A DNA stretch of 7,498 bases from Clostridium sp. Lineage in GTDB: Bacteria > Bacillota > Clostridia > Lachnospirales > Lachnospiraceae. Below the pieces are notes generated by a model that ran no database searches, was not told the DNA's origin, and worked only from the letters and a program-made list of their open reading frames with translations. Below, one piece after another: positions 1 through 4,669 of the stretch (the stretch's first letter is position 1; every line of letters starts with the position of its first letter). Location of the stretch: contig SFNH01000092.1 in NCBI GenBank assembly GCA_004554205.1, positions 1 to 7,498 of the forward strand. The letters are read 5' to 3'. A program made the translations under genes and the position numbers.

Positions 1-15
1 GAAGTAATCCACCAT

Positions 16-39
16 GTCCTGAGCATGACGTTAAAAGGC
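16..39 (+). repeat. 24-bp intergenic direct repeat, copy 1
   Basis: This 24-mer matches positions 587-610 with one mismatch (GTCCTGAGCATG here, GTCCTGGGCATG there, both continuing ACGTTAAAAGGC). Each copy lies 8-12 nt after a TAA (5-7 here, 572-574 for copy 2) and upstream of the next gene's ribosome binding site, so it looks like a shared intergenic module. The first ten bases recur once more at 3617-3626, right after the stop of the third micro-gene. Function is unknown; a protein or RNA target site is possible. Confidence 0.75.
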
Positions 40-70
40 TCTGACTGGGCTTTCATTAAAGCCAACGATA

Positions 71-79
71 TGTTATAAT
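71..79 (+). promoter_or_regulatory. Extended -10 promoter (TGTTATAAT)
   Basis: TG at 71-72, one spacer base and a perfect TATAAT at 74-79 make an extended -10 element. There is no convincing -35: the hexamer 17 bp upstream (51-56, TTTCAT) is poor, which is common for extended -10 promoters. Transcription would start near 86, giving a leader of under 20 nt with AAGGAGG at 90-96, directly before the first gene. It may drive the whole run of genes to about 3104. Confidence 0.7.
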
Positions 80-103
80 GATTATGTTCAAGGAGGTAAT
101 GTT

Positions 104-574
104 ATGAATGAACAGCAAATCAGCAAAATCTTAGAAGGAATCCACTGCGGTTCCTTCACGAAGGTCGTCTACAAAACGGCTCTTCACGCCGACAAAGACC
201 ATAAAGGCGACGAGGTCGTCAAGGTGGTCAAGGCAATCGTCCGTTTCGGGGTTGACTACGGGCATATGGCGTCAGTCAAGCAGAAAGCAGCCCAAAAGGC
301 AGCTCTCGGCCTCGCGTCGTCGATAAATGCCCTTCCTTGGGGATTTTGGAAAACCAGATTCCTCATTGAAAACAAGGGCCAACTTTATGTTCGACTCACT
401 TGCCCGAAGAACAACGTCAATCTGAAGCCCGTTGTTCTCGGCTATTACGTGAATGGACAAGAGGTCTCCAAAGAGGAGGCTATGGCGATCACTCGTCCGT
501 CCGACTGGACGCAGAAAGACGACGACTTGGACGTTTATACCAAGAAGATCGAAGACATCGTGTCGATCGGATAA
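104..574 (+). CDS. Conserved phage/plasmid-type hypothetical protein, 156 aa
   Basis: Function is unknown. From memory of the family, it has the layout of a small soluble protein common in Firmicutes phages and plasmids: an N-terminal GSFTKVVYKT strand (residues 16-25), a VVRxGVDY-like segment (AIVRFGVDY, 44-52) leading into a basic helix (57-72), then PWGFW (78-82), a KGQLYVRL strand (91-98) and a C-terminal YYVNGQEVSKEE (114-125). The start is fixed by AAGGAGG seven bases upstream and by the promoter at 71-79. No signal peptide or membrane segment is seen. It opens a co-directional run, with 60 bases to the next gene; that gap contains copy 2 of the 24-bp repeat, in the same frame as this gene just beyond its stop. 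Family placement is by pattern recall, not by a search. Confidence 0.88.
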   Translation: MNEQQISKILEGIHCGSFTKVVYKTALHADKDHKGDEVVKVVKAIVRFGVDYGHMASVKQKAAQKAALGLASSINALPWGFWKTRFLIENKGQLYVRLTCPKNNVNLKPVVLGYYVNGQEVSKEEAMAITRPSDWTQKDDDLDVYTKKIEDIVSIG

Positions 575-586
575 TATCCGTCCAAC

Positions 587-610
587 GTCCTGGGCATGAC
601 GTTAAAAGGC
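587..610 (+). repeat. 24-bp intergenic direct repeat, copy 2
   Basis: Matches 16-39 with one mismatch. It sits between the stop at 574 and the AGGAGG (621-626) of the next gene, so every transcript of the first two genes would carry it. No strong hairpin forms within it. If the stop at 572-574 were read through, the frame would continue across the repeat to a TGA at 617-619. Confidence 0.75.
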
Positions 611-634
611 CACCATTGAAAGGAGGAAAAGAAA

Positions 635-1150
635 ATGGAAAATTCCAATGGTAAGCTCGTATGCTACAAGCTATTCAGAAAAGATGCCAGTGGCAACCTG
701 CACCCGCTCTACATCGGCGCGAAAGACGTCGTGCCGATCGGCGTGTCGCTGACTGCCGTCGTTGGTCCCATCGCGGCCGACGGGAAGCACGTCAGATCGA
801 AGCTCGGCAATCTGGCGCTTCGTCCCGGATGGCATTGCTGCGAAGTTCCGTATGCGGGCCATATCGGCAAAAGGCAGCCCTCTGGTGAGCTGTATCAGGC
901 AAAAAACACCGTCTGGTGCGAAGTCGAGGCAAACGGCCCGGACGTGACGGCCGAAGTCCGCGAGGCCAATCCGAAGACGAAATGCCTCAAGACTCTTCCG
1001 AATGGGTTCTACTGGTTTCAGACGAATCCGAATGCGAAGATCCGGTGGCTCATCGCCAAAGAGATAAAAGTCATCAGGGAAATCTCCGATGACGAGGTCT
1101 CGGCGCTGTGTCGTGCCCATGGCGTCGAGTCTCAGCCGCGGGAACGCTGA
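635..1150 (+). CDS. Hypothetical protein with RPGWH motif, 171 aa
   Basis: Function is unknown. The central block LALRPGWHCCEVP (residues 60-72), HIG (76-78) and VWCEVE (93-98) resembles hypothetical proteins of phages and mobile elements in which an RPGWH segment precedes a PxAxHIG and a V(W)xEVE strand. The N-terminus (CYKLFR, 10-15, then LHPLYIG, 22-28) fits the same pattern. The C-terminal part has LPNGFYWFQTNP (121-132), probably a strand-turn region, and ends in a short helix. Six cysteines are present without a clear zinc spacing. The ATG is supported by AGGAGG eight bases upstream. It lies 60 bases after the first gene, with the 24-bp repeat in the gap, and is probably cotranscribed with it. 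Family resemblance is from memory. Confidence 0.87.
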   Translation: MENSNGKLVCYKLFRKDASGNLHPLYIGAKDVVPIGVSLTAVVGPIAADGKHVRSKLGNLALRPGWHCCEVPYAGHIGKRQPSGELYQAKNTVWCEVEANGPDVTAEVREANPKTKCLKTLPNGFYWFQTNPNAKIRWLIAKEIKVIREISDDEVSALCRAHGVESQPRER

Positions 1151-1189
1151 AATTCCCGTCAATCTAAAACCCGCTGCGCTTGGGCAATG

Positions 1190-1268
1190 CGCAACGACAA
1201 GTCTATCATGGAGGTAAATGAAAATGAAAGACAATCAAAACAAAGCTCTTTACAGCTTCGCCAACAAA
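1190..1268 (+). repeat. 79-bp duplicated gene start, copy 1
   Basis: Identical to 1581-1659 at 78 of 79 positions; the only mismatch is A1263 versus G1654. The unit carries 20 bp of leader, the GGAGG, both possible start codons and the first codons of the gene, encoding MKDNQNKALYSFA followed by N (here) or D (copy 2). Similarity stops abruptly at both ends. Copies are 391 bp apart. A hairpin with arms TGCGC/GCGCA (1175-1179 and 1189-1193) straddles its left edge. Confidence 0.95.
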
Positions 1269-1529
1269 TCGGCGGCCGTCGGGGTGGACGTCGACGGGAT
1301 CGAGAAGACCGAGGAGTGGGTCACCGCCTTCGCCAGTCGGATCGAGTACGACCCGGACGACGCGTCTGAGGCCGACCCGGAGGAGTGGCCGGAGGGCCTT
1401 CCGGTCTCGATGACCGTTCGTTTCCCGTGCGACCCGAAGCGCATCCGCGAGGGCGTCAAGGACGAGATCGAGGACGAAACACGCGCCCGCGTCCTGGGGT
1501 TCGACCTCCGCGTGATAAGCGAGGAGTGA
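1224..1529 (+). CDS. Acidic hypothetical protein with a GP88-gene-derived N-terminus, 101 aa
   Basis: I do not recognise a family. The first 14-15 residues (MKDNQNKALYSFA and onward) are the same as those of the GP88-like protein downstream, because gene start and leader are duplicated. The rest is unrelated to it: a DVDGIE segment, a long acidic stretch (DPDDASEADPEEWPEG) and a C-terminal part with DEIEDETRARVLGFDL. It is visibly richer in GC and in GAC, GAG and CGC codons than its neighbours, suggesting separate origin. ATG 1218 is in frame but only three bases from GGAGG (1210-1214); ATG 1224, nine bases away, is preferred. Two GC-rich hairpins follow the stop. A gene created by insertion of foreign sequence behind a copied start is my reading. 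Confidence 0.8.
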   Translation: MKDNQNKALYSFANKSAAVGVDVDGIEKTEEWVTAFASRIEYDPDDASEADPEEWPEGLPVSMTVRFPCDPKRIREGVKDEIEDETRARVLGFDLRVISEE

Positions 1530-1540
1530 CGCCCCATCCC

Positions 1541-1576
1541 GCCGGCCCCGTCCAGGGCCGGCTCCCCTGCGGGGGA
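1541..1576 (+). other. Two adjacent GC-rich hairpins between genes
   Basis: GCCGGCCC (1541-1548) pairs perfectly with GGGCCGGC (1555-1562) around a 6-nt loop, and TCCCC (1563-1567) pairs with GGGGA (1572-1576). No T-run follows, so it is not a classic intrinsic terminator. It may stall polymerase, block 3' exonucleases or separate expression of the 101-aa gene from the GP88-like gene. Confidence 0.6.
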
Positions 1577-1580
1577 TTCC

Positions 1581-1659
1581 CGCAACGACAAGTCTATCAT
1601 GGAGGTAAATGAAAATGAAAGACAATCAAAACAAAGCTCTTTACAGCTTCGCCGACAAA
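1581..1659 (+). repeat. 79-bp duplicated gene start, copy 2
   Basis: Second copy of the 1190-1268 unit, serving as leader, ribosome binding site and first codons of the GP88-like gene. A TATCAT hexamer lies in both copies just before the ribosome binding site, but it would start transcription beyond the ribosome binding site, so it is unlikely to be a promoter for these genes. Confidence 0.95.
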
Positions 1660-2529
1660 GATGTCGCAGGACTTCACGTCCACATCTCTTCCGGAAACGG
1701 AAAGATCGGGCACATCTGGAACGTCTCAACCGTTCCGGGAGACGCTCTCAACGCCCCATCAATCAACAGAGAAGGCAAGCAGGTCCGAATCACGGATGTT
1801 CCCGGCACATGCGGAGGCGTCTGCAAAGACTGCCACAATTTCTGCTACGCCTTCGATTCGATCCGTCAACATCACAATGCCTGTGCGCCTTCGTGGAGCG
1901 AGAACACTCTTGTTTACCGCAAGGACGTTGACCGCTTCATGAAGGAGATCGATGACGCCATCACGGAGAAGAATTCCAGACCTCATGGCAAGAAGGTCGA
2001 GGAGTTCCGCATCAATGTCTCCGGCGAGCTCGAATCCTACCACTCGCTCTTGCTGTGGATCGAGTTGGCGAAGAAGCACCCAGAGACGCGCTTTGGTATC
2101 TACACCAAGAGATTCTCTTGGGTTGTGGATTACCTCAGAGAGAACGGCAAGTTCCCCGCGAACTTCTTCATCAACGCGTCGGAGTGGAACCACAACATCG
2201 ACTCCCTCAAGCCGCAGATCGAAGGCAAGACCAACATCTTCGCTTATTGCGACTCCCTCGCTGAAGCGCAGGAATACCTCGACAAGGGGTACAGAATGTG
2301 CAGAGCCATCGACTACAGAGGCCGCCACACCGGCATCAAGTGCGATGAATGCGGCTATTGCTATGGCCGTTACGGGATCGTGGACGTCTTCGTCCTTGAC
2401 CACAGCTCAGCCGGCCGCGTCCGCCTCGCCAAAGAGGCCAAGCAGCTGAAAGCCGAAGGCAAGCTCGACGAGGTGACCTCCCGCATAGCGAAAGCGCAGG
2501 AGGTCGAATCCAAGGAGGCCTCAAAATGA
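1615..2529 (+). CDS. GP88-like protein (Gene product 88 family), 304 aa
   Basis: Resembles the phage 'Gene product 88' family (GP88, first named in mycobacteriophage L5), whose biochemical role I do not know. Visible family-like blocks, numbered from ATG 1615: SSGNGKIG (25-32), GTC followed by a four-cysteine cluster (C66, C70, C73, C77, the last in CYAF), an N at 97 before a VYRKD segment, FRINVSGELES (131-141), FGIYTK (160-165) and FFINASEWN (184-192). A second cluster, CDECGYCYG (243-251), lies near the C-terminus. The cysteine groups suggest metal or iron-sulfur binding. The final 40 residues are a charged helix. ATG 1609 is in frame but only three bases from GGAGG; 1615 is nine away. The stop overlaps the next start as ATGA, implying coupled translation. 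Family call by motif, not by search. Confidence 0.85.
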   Translation: MKDNQNKALYSFADKDVAGLHVHISSGNGKIGHIWNVSTVPGDALNAPSINREGKQVRITDVPGTCGGVCKDCHNFCYAFDSIRQHHNACAPSWSENTLVYRKDVDRFMKEIDDAITEKNSRPHGKKVEEFRINVSGELESYHSLLLWIELAKKHPETRFGIYTKRFSWVVDYLRENGKFPANFFINASEWNHNIDSLKPQIEGKTNIFAYCDSLAEAQEYLDKGYRMCRAIDYRGRHTGIKCDECGYCYGRYGIVDVFVLDHSSAGRVRLAKEAKQLKAEGKLDEVTSRIAKAQEVESKEASK

Positions 2530-3104
2530 CATCCCAGGAATTCGACGTGATGATGGCCGAGGCCCTTACCCGCATCGGAAGGAACGTGCCTTCCCTCAAG
2601 CATAGATTCGCCTACATCGGCGATTGGAAGAAGGACGCGATCAGGAATCACACCCTGATCGCTACCTGCGGCCCACTCTCCATCGCCAGCATGCTCGAGA
2701 AAGCGGTCGCATCGAAAGAAGAGACGGGTGAGATCCTTCCTTCTTATCTTCATTTCATCGCGGTGAATCTGCGCCGCATGGCTGATGCCGGCGACGACGG
2801 CGACCGGCCGCTCTCCATGCCGACGTCGATCCCCGAGAAGACTCTTCGCTCCTACTGCGCCCATCTCCGCCGCTTCGGAGACACGGTGTGCAGGGGGGAA
2901 TACCTCGAGAGGTTCGGCGCGGACGGCATCCGCAAAGCGTTGGCCGAGCACGGATGCGACGTTGACGTCACGGTTGTCGAAAATTATTTCGAGCCGATGA
3001 CGATGACCGTCTACGAATGCGACGGAAGCGGCTATTCGCGCGTCGCGGCGATCATGCCGACCGTCAAGCTCACTCTTTTGAAGAAAAGAGTCCAAAGCAG
3101 ATGA
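2526..3104 (+). CDS. Hypothetical protein translationally coupled to the GP88-like gene, 192 aa
   Basis: I do not recognise a family. The start codon overlaps the stop of the GP88-like gene (ATGA), and AAGGAGG (2512-2518) lies seven bases upstream, inside the preceding gene, so the two products are probably made together and may act together. The N-terminal half looks helical (MMAEALTRIG; SIASMLEKAVASKEE; LHFIAVNLRRMADAG); the middle has RSYCAHLRRFGDTVC, and the C-terminal third looks strand-rich (VDVTVVENYF, MTMTVYECDGSGYSRVAAI). It ends in a basic tail (LLKKRVQSR). It has no membrane segment or signal peptide. A strong terminator begins 13 bases after the stop, closing this run of genes. 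Confidence 0.85.
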   Translation: MTSQEFDVMMAEALTRIGRNVPSLKHRFAYIGDWKKDAIRNHTLIATCGPLSIASMLEKAVASKEETGEILPSYLHFIAVNLRRMADAGDDGDRPLSMPTSIPEKTLRSYCAHLRRFGDTVCRGEYLERFGADGIRKALAEHGCDVDVTVVENYFEPMTMTVYECDGSGYSRVAAIMPTVKLTLLKKRVQSR

Positions 3105-3116
3105 GATCCAGAGGGG

Positions 3117-3146
3117 AAAGGCGCCTTGTGCGCCTTTTGTCTTTTT
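3117..3146 (+). terminator. Intrinsic terminator after the five-gene run
   Basis: AAAGGCGC (3117-3124) pairs with GCGCCTTT (3130-3137) around a CTTGT loop, giving an 8-bp stem followed by a T-rich tail (TTGTCTTTTT). It sits between the 192-aa gene and the three membrane micro-genes, with no promoter that I can see after it, so read-through or regulated termination may set micro-gene expression. Confidence 0.85.
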
Positions 3147-3177
3147 GGTTTTCATATATAGGAAAGGAGGTGATTCT

Positions 3178-3330
3178 ATGAATCACAAGTCCATATTCTT
3201 GTTGGTTCTCTGGTTGATTCTTCTGGTTATAACCATAGCCGAGCTGGCTATGGGCGTAAAGCCAGAGGATCTCATCGGAGAATTCGTGGGACTTGCGTCG
3301 CCGTTCATCGTCTATCTCACTTCGAGATAG
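3178..3330 (+). CDS. Small membrane protein, 50 aa
   Basis: A hydrophobic segment from about residue 6 to 27 (FLLVLWLILLVITIAELAMG) is a clear transmembrane helix; a second, weaker hydrophobic stretch (about 36-47, FVGLASPFIVYL) may be a re-entrant or second helix. The N-terminus is MNHK and the C-terminus TSR. The start at 3178 is set by AAAGGAGGTGA ending a few bases before it, an extended match to the 16S rRNA 3' end; a longer reading from 3145 lacks such a site. It is the first of three tandem membrane micro-genes with near-identical ribosome binding sites. Function is unknown; holin-like, toxin-like or regulatory membrane peptides are possible but not shown. Confidence 0.8.
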   Translation: MNHKSIFLLVLWLILLVITIAELAMGVKPEDLIGEFVGLASPFIVYLTSR

Positions 3331-3380
3331 CGTTTGAGCGGCGACGCCGTTCCCCAAACAAAAGAAAGGAGGTGAATCAT

Positions 3381-3464
3381 ATGGGATTAGCCATTCTTCC
3401 AGTTGCGCTTATTGCCCTGATGATCTGGGCCCTTTGGGCCGTCAATCACTCGGGCGATGAGTAG
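3381..3464 (+). CDS. Membrane micro-protein, 27 aa
   Basis: The peptide MGLAILPVALIALMIWALWA (residues 1-20) is one continuous transmembrane helix, followed by a polar tail VNHSGDE. The ribosome binding site AAGAAAGGAGGTGA is identical over 14 bases to that of the next micro-gene and gives 11-base complementarity to the 16S rRNA tail. It lies 50 bases after the 50-aa gene and 65 bases before the 28-aa gene, all in one direction. At 27 residues it is easily missed by gene callers; the near-perfect ribosome binding site is the main argument that it is real. Function is unknown. Confidence 0.75.
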   Translation: MGLAILPVALIALMIWALWAVNHSGDE

Positions 3465-3475
3465 CGGCTTCCTCG

Positions 3476-3497
3476 GGGGAGGTCGAAAGGCCTCCCC
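3476..3497 (+). other. GAAA-capped hairpin between micro-genes
   Basis: GGGGAGG plus TC (3476-3484) pairs with GGCCTCCCC (3489-3497, one T-G wobble) around a GAAA tetraloop. No T-run follows, so an RNA stability or processing element is more likely than a terminator. It separates the 27-aa and 28-aa micro-genes. Confidence 0.65.
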
Positions 3498-3529
3498 AAC
3501 GATCTGTCCCAAGAAAGGAGGTGACTGAT

Positions 3530-3616
3530 ATGTGGTTTGTCTTCGCAATAGCTGCGGCTTTCATCTATCTGTGCATCTACATATTCGCAAATGATGGCCG
3601 ACATGGGCCGTTCTAG
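3530..3616 (+). CDS. Membrane micro-protein, 28 aa
   Basis: Residues 1-19 (MWFVFAIAAAFIYLCIYIF) form a transmembrane helix; the tail ANDGRHGPF is polar. The start is set by AAGAAAGGAGGTGA with seven spacer bases after the core. It shares architecture (one helix, short polar C-terminus) but no obvious sequence similarity with the 27-aa peptide before it. Its stop is followed at once by GTCCTGAGCA, the first ten bases of the 24-bp intergenic repeat, and by strong hairpins. Function is unknown. Confidence 0.73.
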   Translation: MWFVFAIAAAFIYLCIYIFANDGRHGPF

Positions 3617-3634
3617 GTCCTGAGCAAGGGGAGA

Positions 3635-3692
3635 GCTTCGCAAGAAGCCCTTCCTTCAAGAGGGTCTATTTTTAGGCTTTCTTGAAGGGGGG
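3635..3692 (+). other. Tandem hairpins ending the micro-gene run
   Basis: GCTTC (3635-3639) and GAAGC (3644-3648) close a GCAA tetraloop. Next, CCTTCAAGA (3653-3661) pairs with TCTTGAAGG (3680-3688), extendable outward to 3649-3692 with wobbles; the loop holds a T-run. These are probable 3'-end structures of the micro-gene transcript, although the T-tract lies in the loop rather than after the stem. Confidence 0.55.
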
Positions 3693-3708
3693 TCCCCGAA
3701 TCCTCGCC

Positions 3709-3940
3709 TCGCGAATCGCGCCCCCCGCGACACGAGCCCCGCTTTTCGCGCCGCCGCCCCCTTTTTTGTCTCCCGGACCCCTTTTTTATTTCCTGGGGGG
3801 GTATTTTTTTGCCCGCCGCCCGCCCTTTTTTCTTTCACCTGCCCCCCCCTTTTTTCCCTCCCGCCGCCCGCCTCGCCCCTCTTGACGCCCCCCTCGCGTT
3901 TTGGGTACCCGTCGCCTGCGCTCCGGGCCCCGACCCCCGC
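3709..3940. repeat. Low-complexity C-run/T-run tract, block 1
   Basis: This stretch (in the gene-free interval 3617-3996) holds no gene I can support. The + strand is strongly pyrimidine-biased with repeated C-run then T-run units: C5T6 at 3757-3767, C4T6 at 3778-3787, C3T6 at 3823-3831 and C8T6 at 3842-3855, plus G7 then TA and T7 at 3795-3810. The open frames across it are by-products of composition. The C-rich, G-poor + strand could act as a Rho loading site; G-runs on the - strand could form quadruplexes. Both roles are inference. Confidence 0.7.
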
Positions 3941-3943
3941 CGC

Positions 3944-3972
3944 TTGACATCGATACCCGCCCATGGTATAAT
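3944..3972 (+). promoter_or_regulatory. Consensus sigma-A promoter TTGACA-17-TATAAT
   Basis: Both hexamers match consensus perfectly (TTGACA 3944-3949, TATAAT 3967-3972) with a 17-bp spacer. The start point would be near 3979, giving a leader of about 18 nt to the ATG at 3997. A 17-bp dyad-like element (3953-3969) covers the spacer and the start of the -10, suggesting repression of an otherwise very strong promoter. Confidence 0.9.
3953..3969. promoter_or_regulatory. Candidate operator, imperfect ATACCCC-N3-GGGGTAT dyad
   Basis: Reads ATACCCG-CCC-ATGGTAT, with the same total length (7+3+7) and outer bases as the perfect dyads at 4227-4243 and 4395-4411. It overlaps the promoter spacer and -10, where a bound repressor would exclude RNA polymerase. 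The match is imperfect (ATACC/GGTAT outer arms only), so operator function is inference. Confidence 0.45.
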
Positions 3973-3996
3973 AAAGGAAGACAAGGAGGACGTAGC

Positions 3997-4209
3997 ATGG
4001 ATGAGAAAGAAGAGACCCGCGACGCGTCACGCGAGTCGATCGAGGAGGCGGAAGCCATCGCCGGCGGGTGCATGGAGATGGGCGGCGCGGGAGTGACGGC
4101 CGAAGAGGCGCTGGAGGCGGAGGAGAGCTTCCTGACGGAGAGGATCCGCCGCGCGAAGGAGTGGCAGGAGGAGCTCGAGAGGAGGGCGAAGGCCGCGACG
4201 CACGCGTAA
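3997..4209 (+). CDS. Small charged helical protein, 70 aa
   Basis: I do not recognise a family. The protein is dominated by E, R, K and A: MDEKEETRDASRESIEEAEAI, a glycine-rich turn (GGCMEMGGAG, about residues 23-32), then a long amphipathic helix from TAEEALEAEESF to RAKEWQEELERRAKA that could form a coiled coil. No membrane segment is present. The start is set by AAGGAGG (3983-3989) seven bases upstream and by the consensus promoter just before it; an in-frame upstream ATG at 3901 lies before the transcription start and is not used. The gene stands alone between two low-complexity blocks and ends at a hairpin with a T-run. A strong promoter overlapped by a dyad suggests a tightly controlled, perhaps autoregulated, small regulator. 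Confidence 0.8.
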   Translation: MDEKEETRDASRESIEEAEAIAGGCMEMGGAGVTAEEALEAEESFLTERIRRAKEWQEELERRAKAATHA

Positions 4210-4226
4210 CGGGAGGGCGTCTGGGG

Positions 4227-4249
4227 ATACCCCCTTGGGGTATATTTTT
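4227..4249 (+). terminator. Perfect ATACCCC/GGGGTAT dyad with T-run; terminator and possible operator
   Basis: ATACCCC (4227-4233), a 3-nt spacer CTT, and GGGGTAT (4237-4243) form a perfect 7-bp inverted repeat followed by ATTTTT, 17 bases after the stop of the 70-aa gene. It fits an intrinsic terminator. The same dyad and flanks (GGATACCCC to GGGGTATATTT) recur at 4395-4411, where no gene ends nearby, so a protein-binding role is also possible. Confidence 0.65.
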
Positions 4250-4500
4250 GGCGATCCCCTTTTTATTTTCCGATGGGGAGGGCTTTTGTTCCCACCCCCT
4301 TTTTTCGGCCCCGGGGGCGCGTTTTTATCCTGATCCGCCCCTTTTTTTCGCGTGCCGCCCCGCCCGTTTTCAGCACGCGTCGCGCGAGCCGCGGATACCC
4401 CAGGGGGGTATATTTATCGGCCGTCGGGGGCATTTTTCATGCGATTGTTACGGCATTTTCACGTATTTCCGCCCATTTTCGGGGGATTTCCCGGAGAGCT
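4250..4500. repeat. Low-complexity C-run/T-run tract, block 2
   Basis: Again no gene is supported. C4T5 at 4256-4264, C5T6 at 4305-4315 and C4T7 at 4338-4348 repeat the pattern of block 1, followed by GC-rich sequence and then T-rich patches. The two blocks flank the 70-aa gene and its promoter, as if that cassette sits in repetitive DNA. Confidence 0.65.
4395..4411. promoter_or_regulatory. Perfect ATACCCC-N3-GGGGTAT dyad, second copy
   Basis: ATACCCC (4395-4401), AGG, GGGGTAT (4405-4411). It is preceded by GG and followed by ATTT, as at 4227-4243, so the conserved unit is about 22 bp. No open gene ends just before it, which argues against a pure terminator role. Confidence 0.55.
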
Positions 4501-4522
4501 CCCTCGGGCGCGGCGTGTGGGA

Positions 4523-4558
4523 TGATCGTTTGTGATCGATCATGATCGAACATGATCG
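4523..4558. repeat. TGATCG array at exact 10-bp spacing
   Basis: TGATCG occurs at 4523, 4533, 4543 and 4553, exactly 10 bp apart, so all copies face the same side of the helix. The array holds five GATC sites in 34 bp (4524, 4534, 4538, 4544, 4554). It lies 29 bp from the first TTAGTAG array. Such phased sites are typical of cooperative protein binding near origins, centromere-like sites or operators; GATC methylation control is possible if the host methylates GATC. Confidence 0.75.
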
Positions 4559-4586
4559 TTTGCGCGTTTTGCGCACTTTGCCCATT

Positions 4587-4615
4587 TTAGTAGAAAATTA
4601 GTAGTTTTTTAGTAG
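4587..4615 (+). repeat. TTAGTAG iterons, array 1 (three copies, 11-bp spacing)
   Basis: TTAGTAG at 4587, 4598 and 4609, each 11 bp apart, with T- or A-runs between. It contains the 16-mer TAGTAGTTTTTTAGTA (4599-4614), which recurs on the opposite strand in arrays 2 and 3. The AT-rich island stands out from GC-rich surroundings and lies just beyond the terminator of the leftward 121-aa gene. Confidence 0.85.
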
Positions 4616-4623
4616 CTGCTGGG

Positions 4624-4653
4624 CAAATAAAAACCCCGGGAAGGAATCCCGGG
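4624..4653 (-). terminator. Intrinsic terminator of the leftward 121-aa gene
   Basis: Read leftward, CCCGGGA (4653-4647) pairs with TCCCGGG (4641-4635) around a 5-nt loop, followed by a T-rich run (GTTTTTATTT, to 4624). It begins 17 bases after the stop codon at 4670. Confidence 0.9.
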
Positions 4654-4669
4654 ATCTCAATGAACGCCA

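Noticed and set aside
1..78. Open frame from the left edge to TAA at 76-78, possible C-terminus of an upstream gene
   Set aside because: It runs through the 24-bp repeat, which in its second copy is intergenic, and a TAA at 5-7 in another frame gives a matching stop-to-repeat distance. Too short to decide.
1180..1209. TTGGGC-18-TATCAT as a promoter for the 101-aa gene
   Set aside because: A start from this -10 would fall after the ribosome binding site, and the -35 is absent in the second copy of the repeat.
671..1234. 187-aa leftward open frame opposite the RPGWH gene
   Set aside because: No ribosome binding site or promoter; it mirrors a well-supported + strand gene.
1759..2403. 214-aa leftward open frame opposite the GP88-like gene
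   Set aside because: Antisense shadow; the + strand protein has family motifs and a ribosome binding site.
2370..3155. 261-aa leftward open frame spanning two + strand genes
   Set aside because: No ribosome binding site; crosses the coupled ATGA junction and a terminator; composition artefact.
3656..4096. Several open frames across the C-run/T-run block on both strands
   Set aside because: Products are runs of proline, arginine and glycine with no ribosome binding site.
4068..4545. Rightward open frames of 155 and 90 aa over the second C-run/T-run block
   Set aside because: The first overlaps the 70-aa gene in another frame; both lack ribosome binding sites and read low-complexity DNA.
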